Shown: positions 12,909 through 25,164, counted from the first letter of the stretch. The stretch: DNA of 64,000 nucleotides from Notospermus geniculatus (GCA_002633025.1 NMRB01000074.1:162201-226200), one strand, 5' to 3'. The notes: generated from the letters alone by a model not told the origin. A program made the numbers and translations.

Positions 12909-14028
12909 CAATCAAAGTGAAAAGCCTTTTAAAATCCCTCATTCGTACAGTATAGGCAGAATTCGATATGTAAAGACTCACTGGGCCGATATAATATGGA
13001 TACTGTATATAGACCGCGGATGTGGTGTGGTTTACGCATAGAATTGCGTACTTAATAAAATATGAGGGTTATTGCGAACACACCACCAGTCTTTATTCCT
13101 TGTGGTGATGGATATCCACCAGATGGACCGTCGAGGCCAATTATAGCAGGAATAAATGACCTTTCCACTCCTAATTTCATAATAGCATGCTGCAGTCAAT
13201 AGATTCTAATATATAACGCTATGACGCTATGTTACATATTGTATTAGAACATTAGATTTTCTGCTAAATGTATTTCAAAGATAAAGAGATACAGATCTTT
13301 CTTGCATCCAATGTAAAAGGCAATATATCAATTTTGACAAGCGGGGGTATGAACGATTGAATTGAAGTAACAGCATTTTCTTGTGCTAACGAATCATTGT
13401 GGTGCAGAGTATAGCTTTTACCTTTAGCGGGCCGTGTAGTTGGAACAGACCCGATTTAACATGTTAACAGATGGCTGTCAGATCCGAGATTTCCAGACGC
13501 AATGAACCCACGCCTCTCAAGAAAGAAGTAGCACTTGAAATATCATGGAATGCATTGTGTTGATTATAATATAAATAGCGGCCATCTGATCGGCTCCCTT
13601 ATCACCCATCCTTGATAGACCCGTGTGTCTGTACATTACCGTGACGGCAAGAGGCCGTTTACTTTCACGTCACGAACCACCATTCTCCTAACTGTCAGTT
13701 AGATCAACACAAATATTACAGAATTGTGTCACAATTACCCTATTTACACTACCCATGTGGCATTCCATTTAAATTGATCCACGACGCTGTAGCTTATCTC
13801 ATAGAGTTGATAATACAGAGGCTGTGGCTCCATTATGCAAATATAACTTTAATTTGAGTCAATTAAGTTTTATAGCCTCAACGAGCAGTCCCGTGCCTTT
13901 TTTTACCATTTTTTACATCGTGAGGTTTAGTTTTATCTCTTTCAGTCAGTAAATGCAAACGACTTTTGAATGTTAACAACGGAAGTGCTGGTTTCCCATT
14001 ATCTTTTTACTGGTGCCAAGATCCCACT
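12908..14028. repeat. 1.12-kb direct duplication, copy 2
   Basis: Second copy of 11393-12524, beginning immediately after the foldback element and continuing into unique sequence after GATCCCACT at 14028. The foldback's right end joins the duplicated sequence at the first shared base. Confidence 0.95.
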
Positions 14029-14250
14029 GTGGTGTATATTGAATCTTTCTAATTGCTTGAATAATGAACAAATTGGGACTAACCATCAGACGTTCTTTTT
14101 TTTCGTATTGGTTAAGTGCACCACATAGGTGCGCAATGATGGTCTACATTGGGTTTTTTATGTCTGATTGAATGCTTGGGGATGTGCTATCAACAAGCTG
14201 GCACGAATAGTGAGGGAACGGTTGCGAACACTGGTATTAACGTTGGTTTT

Positions 14251-14454
14251 GTGTACATCAATGTACAGTAACACCACGAACCTCTCACCTCTCTAAGACA
14301 GACGTTTTTTGGTGTTACACATGGCGACCCATAGAATTGCTGTGAGTGCATCAACATACAGCACACCACGAACCCTCAGAGATATAGTTTTTGGTGTTAA
14401 CATGGCGATATAGGCGTGTTGTGTGTGCATTTATGCACAGTCACAGCACAAAGG
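14251..14454. repeat. Tandem repeat, about 2.4 copies of an 80-90-bp unit
   Basis: Units start near 14251, 14342 and 14421. Each has a TGTACATCAA or TGCATCAACA-type start, a CACCACGAACC word, and TTTTTGGTGTTA...CATGGCGA. The last unit is truncated. The copies are diverged, so the array is old. Confidence 0.7.
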
Positions 14455-14684
14455 CTGAAACAGCCAAAATTCTCAGCAACTCATGGCATATCTGAATGTC
14501 GACATTGAAAGCTTAAGCTTTCCCATGAATGAAGGCATATACCACTTTCCTTATGCATTAAAAAGATTACAACACGCAAAAAGCCGCGCGATGGTAAAAA
14601 ACATGCCTTAAACCTTGACGGTTGTTCTCCGAAAACCATGATTCCCACAAATGTACGTTTCTGCCATGAGAAAGCGAAATGGAC

Positions 14685-14747
14685 AAAAAAGCCTTGTCAG
14701 CCAGGGAGTATAGTACACCTGACAAGCATATGTACGAAGGCTTTTTT
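14685..14747. repeat. Short nested hairpin
   Basis: AAAAAAGCCTT (14685) pairs with AAGGCTTTTTT (14737). Inside, CTTGTCAG pairs with CTGACAAG. This may be a minimal foldback remnant. Confidence 0.6.
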
Positions 14748-15159
14748 CACCTTATATTGACGGATAGAACCCGTGGATGATCCAGGGTTTTTTCAGGCGA
14801 GGCGACTCAGAGGTGGGCAACCTGACAACTGCTCCAACTCAATCTCTTTCCACTGTCAGTAGTCATTCCCCTCACCTTGAAGCCCGACTGAGAAAAAGAA
14901 ACGAACCCCTTTCTACATAATAAAGACATACCCTTGGGGCTTGGCCCTCATTGCTATGCGGAATTGTGATGAAGGTAGGACGGATGGATCGATACCCTTT
15001 TTCGAACCACCCTCCACCATGGGACTTCACGTCTTATCGCGTGAATTCGTAACAAACGGGCGCAGGATTAAGGGAAGATAGAGGCGGGGTCTGCTGGTAG
15101 GCAAACATGGCAGCCTCCGAACCAACTTCTCAAGCTATTCATCGTTTCTACGCCCCCCC

Positions 15160-15307
15160 CCCCGCCATCTTGTTTTCTACGAAGCTTTTTTGCATGCGCA
15201 CTTATCTGGTAGGCAAACCGACGCATGTGATTGGTTGGGAGATTACGAATTTGCCTACCAGATATAACTGCGCATGTGCAGTTTGCAAGAAATCCAAGAT
15301 GGCGGGG
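15160..15307. mobile_element. 148-bp foldback carrying NRF1-like and YY1-like sites in both arms
   Basis: CCCCGCCATCTTG (15160) pairs with CAAGATGGCGGGG (15307). The arms continue inward with GCATGCGCAC / GCGCATGTGC and TCTGGTAGGCAAA / TTTGCCTACCAGA. The outer words match the YY1/TISU consensus around AAGATGGCGG. The inner ones resemble the NRF1 palindrome TGCGCATGCGC. A poly-C run abuts the left end. The ATG in the right-arm YY1 word opens only a 24-codon frame. It could be a MITE with promoter-like sites or a decayed bidirectional promoter. Confidence 0.7.
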
Positions 15308-15884
15308 ATAAATACGGGACGTGTCCAAACAATTTTTCTTTTTCTGGCACTTGTAAATCAGGCTACTGAATAGATTCTACATGCTTGTCCCGTATACCAT
15401 CCGATGCTCTTTTAATGTTCGCTGTATGTGGCGCCAAGGGAACAGACGCTGTCTGAAATTAATTCTCGGCAAGAACGGCGCTCCATACGAAAGTGCAGCC
15501 GCTCGCAGTGAGCAAGTGCACAATGGTTACAAATTTCTTGGGACTAATCGAGCATAACCGTCACAATGACATTAGCATGCCGCTGGGGGTAGTGAAGATG
15601 TGGAGCAATCGTGCCTTTATGATGGGTCGCCGACTAAAGAAGAGGCAGGCAAGATACTGAGTGGACAAAACAGGCAGCATCGCTGTCATCTGCTGTGGAA
15701 AAAGTCAAAACTAATGGAGTTCGTTGACATTATTTCAAATTTTTCAAACGGAGCAGACATCTAACTTGTAGCAATCGCCTTCTTTGCGTTTCTTGCTGGT
15801 CGTATACTTGCAAAAAGTATTGGTGGTCATTTTGCCGTATTTTCTCGGAATAATGAACTTGGTTCTCGTTTTTCAGATCGCACT

Positions 15885-16320
15885 TCGTTTTAATTTTATT
15901 TTTTCTATCGTTTGATTTTTCATTTATTATTTTTTAGTTTTTTAGTTCATCATTTATTGTATTTTTCCATCGTTTGATGAGAAAATAGATCAGGCCCTTT
16001 TTCATTTTTTTATTTCATTGCTTTTAATTTTATTTTTCTATCGTTTTTTTGTATTTCTTTTTCTTGTATTTCTTTTTCTTGTATTTCTTTTCTAGAGTTT
16101 CAGATTGTAAAGTTCCACTTGAAAAAGACCCCGGTTGGGGTCGAAAATTCGTGAATTCTGGAGATTGACTTCTTGTTTATTATCATTTAGTGTGTCAATT
16201 TTGTGCTTTTTGTACCTTGGTTTTTTTGTATTTATTATCTTTTTATTTTTATTGCATCATTTGTTATATTTTTTCTATCGTTTAATGACAAACTAGATCA
16301 GACCCTTCCCAAACTTTTGA
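15885..16320. repeat. T-rich low-complexity tract with TTTTTCTATCGTTT repeats
   Basis: TTTTTCTATCGTTT or a close variant occurs four times (about 15900, 15963, 16033, 16268). Two of these are followed by related AGATCAGGCCC / AGATCAGACCC words. GTATTTCTTTTTCTT is repeated near 16051-16090. The GACCCC element at 16091 sits inside this tract. Confidence 0.7.
16091..16207 (+). mobile_element. GACCCC/GGGGTC-GAAA element, single copy
   Basis: Contains TCTAGAGTTTCAGATTGTAA, then GACCCCGGTTGGGGTCGAAA, then AATTCGTGAATTCTGGAG, and a tail with TGTGTCAATTTTGTGCT. The same order occurs in the elements at 32.8, 43.0 and 56.2 kb. The GACCCC stem-loop followed by GAAA resembles stem II and core of a hammerhead ribozyme. 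Such motifs are known in the terminal repeats of Penelope-like retroelements. No reverse transcriptase or GIY-YIG frame is nearby. Confidence 0.6.
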
Positions 16321-18599
16321 AGCAGACTGGACCGGCGATTGTCTGTTGTGTGTTGCCAGTTGCTGATTGATACAACACTGGGCAGGAATTGAATTATCTA
16401 TGGAACATCTCCGTGGCTGTATCATGTCCAATTCTTGTAACCATTAATGACGAACTCTAAGATCTTTCACTTGTTCGGGCACAACCTTGCGCAGCACGGG
16501 TCTTGCTTGTCCAGTTTTATTCTTCAGTTTAACCCTTCATTCCCAACGTTTTTACAGCAAGAACTTCAGAATAAAGGACATGTAACACTCTTCCTTTCGA
16601 CTCGTTAGGAATGGAAGGGGACCCAGTCAGCCGACTAAATCCCAGTGACAGGCGGCCATCATGGATGATTAATGCACTTTCCCGCCTGTTTCAATTCCTG
16701 GGGGTCGTATCAATAACACATGGCCCCATATTTGGCCCACCAGTGAATCTATTAGGCTCCCACCCTTCCCGTGGGTATCGGGAGTCCCTCTGCTGTCCAT
16801 AATTATACCATTGATATCATGATATCCCTTTAACATGATCTCCTTCATCTTAACTGTGAGTATGAGAGTCATTCACCATAATATGACAAGTACTACATTC
16901 AATATTTGATTCCAAAAGAGTTGATTTGACGGGGCAACTTTAAAACAAGGAACGAAACGAAACGAAATGAAACCAGAAATCACTGCCCTTGATTACAACG
17001 CACTTTGAGGCTCTGTGGGGAACGTCTGGCCTACGTGGATTAGGTGTCGCTGCTGTAGAAATCTTTTGAAAGCCATTCAGGTTTCGGTCCCATGTCAATT
17101 TCTTATTGTAATGAACAGTTTCAGGATCGCTGGGCCAGTGTTGCCACCAGTTGACAATAAAGTCCCCTCGTTGCTTCCAACTTAGAAACTTAGAAGTTCC
17201 AGTTTAAAGTTCCAAATTTAGAAGTCACCAGCGATGGTCGGCAGAAAAGCAAGATCAACAACACATAAGAGTACAATATGAGTGTGCACATGTAGGCCGG
17301 TATTTTAGGAGCCTCATTAACTCTAAGGTCCATTTTAAGCTTTTGTATTCCGCCCTGCAAACAATAGCTAAAGGTAAACCTTAGTGTTAACATGGTTAAG
17401 GAAGGTTCTAAAGTAGGGCTCGTACACTTATTTTGTGATAACAGCTTTGCGGGATGTCTGACTTAGAAGAAGCCTTAGTTATTCCTGGTATTTTCTTGTA
17501 TTTTATGACCATCTTCGACTTCTTTATCCGCATGGTGCGGCCAAACTGACAATATATTCTGAAGGAATTCCAGAACCAGTGGCTTGAACAGCAATAATGT
17601 TTAAAAAGATTGCATGGGGCGGATTAGTGTGGAAAAAACATCATTTTTCATCGCGGAAGAATCGTTCAAAAACATCTCAGAGGAGAAAATCCGAGTCTTC
17701 ATATAACTCAATGCCACTACATCCGGCATAATCCACCTATCAGACAACCTTCTTATAAAGTAACGATTTTTTTCAAGTCTTTCTTAAATAATGAATCCCA
17801 TCCTTCGAACAGACATTTTTATAACAAATTCCCTCAACCTGCGATGACTTAAACCAAACCTATAAATCTGTGGCGAGGAAGCCCGGCCATAGAATGTTTC
17901 AAAAATCCGGCAAGGCAATACATCTCAAGAAAAATTACCACTTCATAAAATAAAGATTGAATTTATGTGACACCTGTTGGGTACTTAAATTTCCGGTATT
18001 TCATCGCGTGGCTGTGTAGTACGTTTCTTATCGGTGTTCATGCACGGAGGAGCATGGATCCGAGTTAATTCCATCTCCACACACGAATATTATTCCTAAA
18101 CAATACCATGGAGGCGTTAGTCTAGTCTAGATAAAGACGACTAATTAAGCCACGGTCCTAAATACAAATACTGTCTGGTGAGAGGGAGCGATGTTCCCCA
18201 TCTCAGACCAGAGGTGAACGATTGAATGGTATTAGTCTGTGTAAATGAATTATTAAGGGAGAACAGTGTCTTGTTAACTAACACCGACGAATCAGTCGAG
18301 GAGTTAAAACAACGTACAAGCATCGATTATTTGTCAAATGAAGAGAGAGTGAAGGATTTCAACAGGGAAGGGATGCTCCGCTAGGATGATGTAGCGGTGG
18401 GTTCTGGCTGCAACTGGCAGCAAATGGGATTCTGTCACTATGGTGTCAGATGCAGGAAACAACGACGTCATTCTTGTCGGTGTCTTTCTCCATGATTTAG
18501 CAATATGAATTAAAAGCGATTTCGACAATTCCTGCTGATTTTTTTTGTAATAATAACTGTACAACATGCTGACAAGGTCCCGTGCAACCATAGCAGCCC

Positions 18600-18668
18600 G
18601 TCTACACGATCATACATTTGTTCAAAACATCATCATACATTTGAATGTATGATGATGTTCATGGACAA
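18600..18668. other. Deletion scar with palindromic filler in copy 1
   Basis: Here copy 1 departs from copy 2, which has about 590 bp at 21496-22083. The replacement contains ACATCATCATACATT, two bases, then AATGTATGATGATGT (18627-18658), a perfect 15-bp inverted repeat. A partial direct copy of ATCATACATTTG precedes it. Short direct and inverted copies at a breakpoint are typical of templated end-joining repair. Confidence 0.7.
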
Positions 18669-19554
18669 ATTTCTCCTGAAGTTCAAATGGATGCTGGACC
18701 AACTTAACAAAGGACATTCGAAAGCCATCATTCCTTTTCAGACAGTGACAGGGTCTTAATTATTCCAACACAAATCAAAGTTCTGACATTGTGTTCGAAC
18801 AAGAACACTTGGCCAAGATATGGAATGATCTACCACCATCTTTGATTCGTTTACAAATACAAGTTGACGTGGCGTGAATGGAGCGGATATACAAGACTTT
18901 CCGAGGGAATAAGTTGGCCTCTGGAAACCAATTTGATATTCATATAACTATAATCGACCATTTGAATATCGTGAAGCCAAACGAAATGGAAATGTGAATC
19001 CAAGTTGACACCACACTGATCAGTGACGAGGAAAGGAAACTGATAATTGTGAATGAATTCTGTTTATTCGAAGTGAGATTCCATCGAGTGGTTTTAACAA
19101 GACTGGTGTAGACACGAAAAAAGACAGACAGTGATGTTTTCTTATCAGGCCCTATTCAATATCAGTTCTGCTGAATTTTATCATGATGATTCCATGATTA
19201 TCATTTATCATTATACAATGTAGTTGTCTTTTGGTTCTCGCCACAACTTAGAACCAGTTCGGCGAATAGTTTGTTGCTGGTGATGGAACAAAATTTGGCA
19301 GTTTGTCACCTTATACATGTAGATGAGTAACACAAGTGCCACCATCAATGATATATTTTGTCATACGCCGTATTATTTTCGCTGAAAATCGTGATTCACG
19401 ATTGTTCACGACCTATGAACGTAATTCTCATTCCCTGAATGTTTCGTGGTAGTTGATTATACACAAACAAGAATTAATCAAGGATGGGCAAAAGTGGTAA
19501 ATCTACTTTAGGTTCGGTAAATCAAAGGTTCGCAAATTCTCCATCTAACATCAA

Positions 19555-19626
19555 CGCCATTTGGTCAAGTCGAAGTAGACAACACCAAAAACAAGGCCGT
19601 GGGTTCGAAGCCCACACACATCCCAA
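19555..19626 (+). repeat. tRNA-derived SINE-like block (end of duplication copy 1)
   Basis: An A-box-like TGGTCAAGTCGA (19562) lies about 40 nt before a B box, GTGGGTTCGAAGCCCAC. The latter forms a perfect 5-bp T-arm stem with a 7-nt loop. The rest does not give a confident anticodon arm, so this is a tRNA-derived pol III head and not a working tRNA. It ends just before the edge of the duplicated unit. Confidence 0.5.
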
Positions 19627-19653
19627 ACAGGAACACAAAGGCCTTGAGATCAC

Positions 19654-22600
19654 CAGTGAATCTATTAGGCTCCCACCCTTCCCGTGGGTATCGGGAGTCC
19701 CTCTGCTATCCATAATTATACCATTGATATCATGATATCCCTTTAACATGATCTCCTTCATCTTAACTGTGAGTATGAGAGTCATTCACCGTATGACAAG
19801 TACTACATTCAATATTTGATTCCAAAAGAGTTGATTTGACGGGACAACTGTAAAACAAGGAACGAAACGAAACGAAATGAAACCAGAAATCACTGCCCTT
19901 GATTACAACGCACTTTGAGGCTCTGTGGGGAACGTCTGGCCAACATGGATTAGGTGTCGCTGCCGTAGAAATCTTTTGAAAGCCATTCAGGTTATACGGT
20001 CCCATGTCAATTTCTTATTGTAACGAACAGTATTTTTCAGGATCGCTGGGACAGTGTTGCCATCCGTTGACAATGAAGTCCCCTCGTTGCTTCCAATTTA
20101 GAAACTTGATCGTTCCAGTGTAAAGTTCCAAATTTAGAAGTCACCAGCGATGGTCGGCAGAAAAGCAACATCAACAACATATAAGAGTACAATATGAGTG
20201 TGCACCTGTAGGCCGGTATTTTAGGAGCCTCCTTAACTCTAAGGTCCATTTTAAACTTTTGTATTCCGCCCCGCAAACAATAGCTAAAGGTAAACCTTAG
20301 TGTTAAGGAAGGTTCTAAAGTAGGGCTCGTAGACTTATTTTGTGATAACAGCTTCGCGGGATGTCTGACTTAGAAGAAGCCTTAGTTATTCCTGGTATTT
20401 AGCTGTATTTTATGACCATCTTCGACTTCTTTATCCGCATGGTGCGGCCAAACTGACAATATATTCTGAAGAAATTCCAGAACCAGTGGCTTGAACAGCA
20501 ATAATGTTTAAAAAGATTACATGGGGCGGATTAGTGTGGAAAAAACATCATTTTTCATCGCGGAAGAATCGTTCAAAAACATCTCAGAGGAGAAAATCCG
20601 AGTCTTCATATAACTCAATGCCACTACATCCGGCATAATCCACCTATCAGCCAACCTTCTTATAAAGTAACGATTTTTTTTCAAGTCTTTCTTAAATAAT
20701 GAATCCCATCCTTCGAACAGACATTTTTATAACAAATTCCCTCAACCTGCGATGACTTAAACCAAACCTATAAATCTGTGGCGAGGAAGCCCGGCCATAG
20801 AATGTTTCAAAAATCCGGCAAGGCAATACATCTCAAGAAAAATTACCACTTCATAAAATAAAGATTGAATTTATGTGACACCTGTTTGGTACTTAAATTT
20901 CCGGTATTTCATCGCGTGGCTGTGTAGTACGTTTCTTATCTGTGTTCATGCACGGAGGAGCATGGATCCGAGTTAATTCCATCTCCACACACGAATATTA
21001 TTCCTAAACAATACCAGGGAGGCGTTAGTCTAGTCTAGATAAAGACGACTAATTAAGCCACGGTCCTAAATACAAATACTGTCTGGTGAGAGGGAGCGCT
21101 GTTCCCCATCTCAGACCAGAGGTGAACGATTGAATGGTATTAGTCTGTGTAAATGAATTATTAAGGGAGAACGGTGCCTTGTTAACTAACACCGACGAAT
21201 CAGTCGAGGAGTTAAAACAACGTACAAGCATCGATTATTTGTCAAATGAAGAGAGAGTGAAGGATTTCAACTGGGAAGGGATGCTCCGCTAGGATGATGT
21301 AGCGGTGGGTTCTGGCTGCAACTGGCAGCAAATGGGCTTCTGTCACTATGGTGTCAGATGCAGGAAACAACGATGTCATTCTTGTCGGTGTCTTTCTCCA
21401 TGATGTAGCAATATGAATTAAAAGCGGTTTCGACAATTCCTGCTGATTTTTTTTGTAATAATAACTGTAGATGCTGACAAGGTCCCGTGCAACCATACAG
21501 CAATCTTCTAAGTCTTCTAATTGGTTCAGATCCCAACTATCACAGAATATGTGTCGTAATTTCAACCGAAGTGCATGAAAGCTTCCTATTCGAAGAAATG
21601 CATGTAAATTTGAGCAAGAAAAGTGCAATCTGTCTTGTTTTTTCTGGTGACTAAGTCAAAATCGTCAACGTTGACCATGATTAGGCATGAATGTAGACAG
21701 GGCATTGGTTTTGGAAGGAGTCACTCCTTTCTTCTCAGCAACCAGGCAAATCTTTAAAATCGCCACAAAAGTTGACCATACCTTCGGCTTGGCAGGATTT
21801 CTATTATAGAACACTGGGATTAGCACATTGGGAGGTGACAATCTAATTCAGTATGGCGGTTGGTTTTTGACCAGTGAAAACCTTACATGGCAGACTCAGG
21901 CTGTAATTGTAACGCGTACTTGCATTCCTAGGACTACCATTCCTTTGACCCTTGGATTGGTTAGGGGACGTTTTAGAGATGTTTCGACAAGTTCAGCAGC
22001 CCTACTCTTACTTATCATTAACCTATATTCTGCATAAGAAAAAGGATAGAAATACTGAGTGGGGAGAAGACCGGACCAGAAGGTAAATTTCTCCTGAAGT
22101 TCAAATGGATGCTGGACCAACTTAACGAAGGACATTCGAAAGCCATCATTCCTTTTCAGACAGTGACAGGGTCTTAATTATTCCAACACAAATCAAAGTT
22201 CTGACATTGTGTTCGAACAAGAACACTTGGCCAAGATATGGAATAATCTACCACCATCTTTGATTCGTTTACAAATACAAGTTGACGTGGCGTGAATGGA
22301 GCGGATATACAAGACTTTCCGAGGGAATAAGTTGGCCTCTGGAAACCAATTTGATATTCATATAACTATAATCGACCATTTGAATATCGTGAAGCCAAAC
22401 GAAATGGAAATGTGAATCCAAGTTGACACCACACTGATCAGTGACGAGGAAAGGAAACTGATAATTGTGAATGAATTCTGTTTATTTGAAGTGAGATTCC
22501 ATCGAGTGGTTTTAACAAGACTGGTGTAGACACGAAAAAAAGACAGACAGTGATGTTTTCTTATCAGGCCCTATTCAATATCAGTTCTGCTGAATTTTAT

Positions 22601-23057
22601 CATGATGATTCCATGATTATCATTTATCATTATACAATGTAGTTATCTTTTGGTTCTCGCCACAACTTAGAACCATTTCGGCGAATACTAGTAGTTTTCT
22701 GATGATGATGGAACAAAATTTGGCAGTTTGTCACCAAGATGAGTAACACAAGTGCCACCATCAATGATATATTTTGTCATACACCGTATTATTTTCGCTG
22801 AAAATCGTGATTCACGATTGTTCACGACCTATGAACGTAATTCTCATTCCCTGAATGTTTCGTGGTAGTTGATTATACACAAACAAGAATTAATCAAGGA
22901 TGGACAAAGTGGTAAATCTACTTTAGGTTCGGTAAATCAAAGGTTCGCAAATTCTCCGCATAACATCAACGCCATTGGTTCAAGTCGAAATGTAGACAAC
23001 GCCAAAAACAAGGCCGGGGGTTCGAATCCCACACACATCACAAACAGGAACACAAAG
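19654..23057. repeat. Tandem segmental duplication, copy 2 (3.4 kb)
   Basis: Second copy of 16741-19640. It keeps about 590 bp (21496-22083) missing from copy 1, so it is probably closer to the ancestral form at that point. After GAACACAAAG at 23057 the sequence becomes unique. Confidence 0.97.
22971..23042 (+). repeat. tRNA-derived SINE-like block (end of duplication copy 2)
   Basis: Counterpart of 19555-19626. Here the B box is GGGTTCGAATCCCAC, closer to consensus, while the T stem has mismatches and the A-box region has small changes. Confidence 0.5.
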
Positions 23058-23512
23058 TTTTGATAAAATAGGCCCAGAGTGAATCACCCGAGTCTCGTTT
23101 GTCCTCCCGACCCTCCAGCCCTTTGCCCCTACAGAGTTCTTCCGAATAAACCCTTCAAGGTATGACTGCCTTTGACGTTGACCTCAAGTTGACAGCCACA
23201 AGACGGGACGCTGACAAACTAGCAATCGCCTGGCCACTTATCATCATCGATATGGACATATTCATGGCTCATAGGGAAACCAGACAAACCTTGTTCGCAA
23301 CAGAATCGAATATGGTGGAACATGTCCGGTCATATCAGCCAAAACGCTTACTGGCCAGTGTCTGGATTATATTGGCACCTTTCACAACTCATTTGGTCAA
23401 GGGGTAAGCCCTCCTTTTCCGCCCTAGTCCTGGTCTATGGAGGATCTCGAAGTCATACCCGTAGGGAGGCGCCGAGGGTAAAAACAACATATCCCATCAA
23501 GCACCGCGTCGA

Positions 23513-23533
23513 CCACGTGACTGCGCATGCGCT
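23513..23533. promoter_or_regulatory. E-box plus perfect NRF1 palindrome
   Basis: CCACGTGAC is followed directly by TGCGCATGCGC, the core NRF1 consensus. This arrangement is common in housekeeping promoters. No first exon could be tied to it. Confidence 0.4.
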
Positions 23534-24020
23534 TGGATTATACATGTAGTTGGAGAGAGGCACGGTTCTAGGGGTCAGGTGGACGCAAATGATAAAGGAT
23601 GTCTCCATTAGAATCTGCGGGAGCGTGGTGGATTGACGGAATACCTTTACTTCATACTTCAGTATACAAGGGAGAACACGCAGAGCTGTCACTTCAATTG
23701 AACATGTCCCCGCTTGTGATAAAGTGGAGATACTGCCTTTTTCCTTTGAAGGGCAGGACGGAGGCCATAAGAAATCGCATTACCCAGCAAGGCTAGGCTC
23801 GCATATTATCTTTACAGCCAGAGGAGAGAGGAGTGACGATAGGTTCACCCGTGCACGTCTAACGACTGGCCAACTCCTTCACGGGAAATATCCCCCAAGA
23901 TATAATTGGAAGACTTTGAGGTTATGACCAATATTGACCGCCATTTTCACGCTGGACAGAGAGCACGATATCATGACGTACCGCAGACGACTCGCCGATA
24001 AGGCCAATATCTGCCCGAGT

Positions 24021-24110
24021 CACGTGGTCATTAGTGAGCAAGTCGAGGTTTATAAATAAGGGTTTACGAGTGCGTGTGACAGGTCACAAATTGCATGCTG
24101 AGCTAACGGG
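24021..24110 (+). promoter_or_regulatory. Possible TATA promoter
   Basis: TATAAATA at 24051-24058 lies 25 bp after a CACGTG E-box (24021-24026). A YY1-like GCCATTTT word is upstream at about 23940. A start site would be expected near 24085. No coding frame follows convincingly, so this rests on motif spacing alone. Confidence 0.3.
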
Positions 24111-24393
24111 CCGAGGCTGGGGTTCCACGTCATATCTAGACCGGTTATTACCCTCCCATTCCACCGTGCCCATTTCTTCTTAGATATATTCGCCTAGGAC
24201 ACTTCCCACTCCTGATAATGTCCGGCATTTCAGACAAGGTGCTGATTCAATTTTCCATTTCGGGCTTGCGGCATGCGATCACGGACCTTTTCGATTAGGT
24301 CAAGGCTGTGAGCCATCAATCAACATTTCAGAAGAAGAGCTGTAATCGTACAGGCCAAAACGCCAACAGGTTATCTACAGATCACCAATGAAT

Positions 24394-24455
24394 CCACATC
24401 TCCAGTTGAGCTAGCACCACCAAACTTGCTGTATGTGTACCCTCACCAAACATCG
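24394..24455. repeat. Dispersed repeat pair, member 1
   Basis: AGTTGAGCTAGC, then AAACTTGCTGTATGTGTACCC and CACCAAACATCG, resemble 25100-25164 in the same order. About 75% of positions look the same by eye. Confidence 0.55.
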
Positions 24456-24729
24456 AATGGGTAAGCCGTAAGATAGTGTAGTCATCAGGATCAGGGCTGA
24501 TATCAAACAGTCATGTAATAGGAAGGCCTATAAAATAGCACCCCCTCCACATTGTACCCAAACACCAATCTCGTACTCAGAGTTCAACATTGCCACATTT
24601 ATAACTCTGGAAATGCCTAGGCCGGTACTACTTTTGCACATTGCAAATGCATTGTTCAAGGCGGATGAATTTCTGACGTTGCACAAGCAATTGCGTAGGG
24701 ATTCGAAAGAGTTCGTACTTTGTTTCTTA

Positions 24730-24861
24730 ATAGGGAGTTTAAGAAATCAAGCGATAAACGTTAACTTTACGACAACGTTATTTTTCATACTGCGAATTTC
24801 GATACAAAAATAACGTTGTCGTAAAGTTAACGTTTATCGTTTGATTTCTTAAACTCCCTAT
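24730..24861. mobile_element. 132-bp MITE with TA target duplication
   Basis: The arms begin ATAGGGAGTTTAAGAAATCA and are almost perfectly complementary for about 57 bp, including GATAAACGTTAACTTTACG. The loop is short (about 18 bp). TA flanks each end (24728-24729 and 24862-24863), as expected for a Tc1/mariner-type insertion. Near-perfect arms suggest recent mobility. No coding capacity. Confidence 0.9.
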
Positions 24862-25099
24862 TACAACATTGAATACCCAACGGAATGTTAAAATAGTAGT
24901 ATTTTTACAAATACTGGGACACATTTTAATTTCTGGTACGATTACTTTATCGAAATAATTGGTAAAATCGATGAGCACAAGAATCTTGAAACGATGGTGG
25001 CGACCTCTTCAGATTGCCCAAACACTGCCCCGATAAAGTACACGCGATCTTCAAAGCCAAGTACAGTGTATTAATACTTCGTTGTAGATAAGCAATGGT

Positions 25100-25164
25100 A
25101 ACACGTCCACAAGTTGAGCTAGCCACACCAGACTTGTTACATACGTACCCTAACCACAGCTCGA
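25100..25164. repeat. Dispersed repeat pair, member 2
   Basis: Counterpart of 24394-24455, with AAGTTGAGCTAGCC and TTGTTACATACGTACCC. The MITE at 24730 lies between the pair. Confidence 0.55.

Larger units (their letters stand above)
16741..19640. repeat. Tandem segmental duplication, copy 1 (2.9 kb)
   Basis: Runs from CAGTGAATCTATTAGG to GAACACAAAG and is nearly identical to 19654-23057. Differences are scattered substitutions and small indels plus one large event: about 70 bp here replaces about 590 bp of copy 2. The copies are joined by a 13-bp junction not shared with the other end. No recognisable gene lies inside; the open frames are short and mostly on the minus strand. Confidence 0.97.

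Noticed and set aside
24613-24978. Similar peptides on both strands (IGSLRNQ-INVNFTTTLF)
   Set aside because: This is the two arms of the MITE read in opposite directions.
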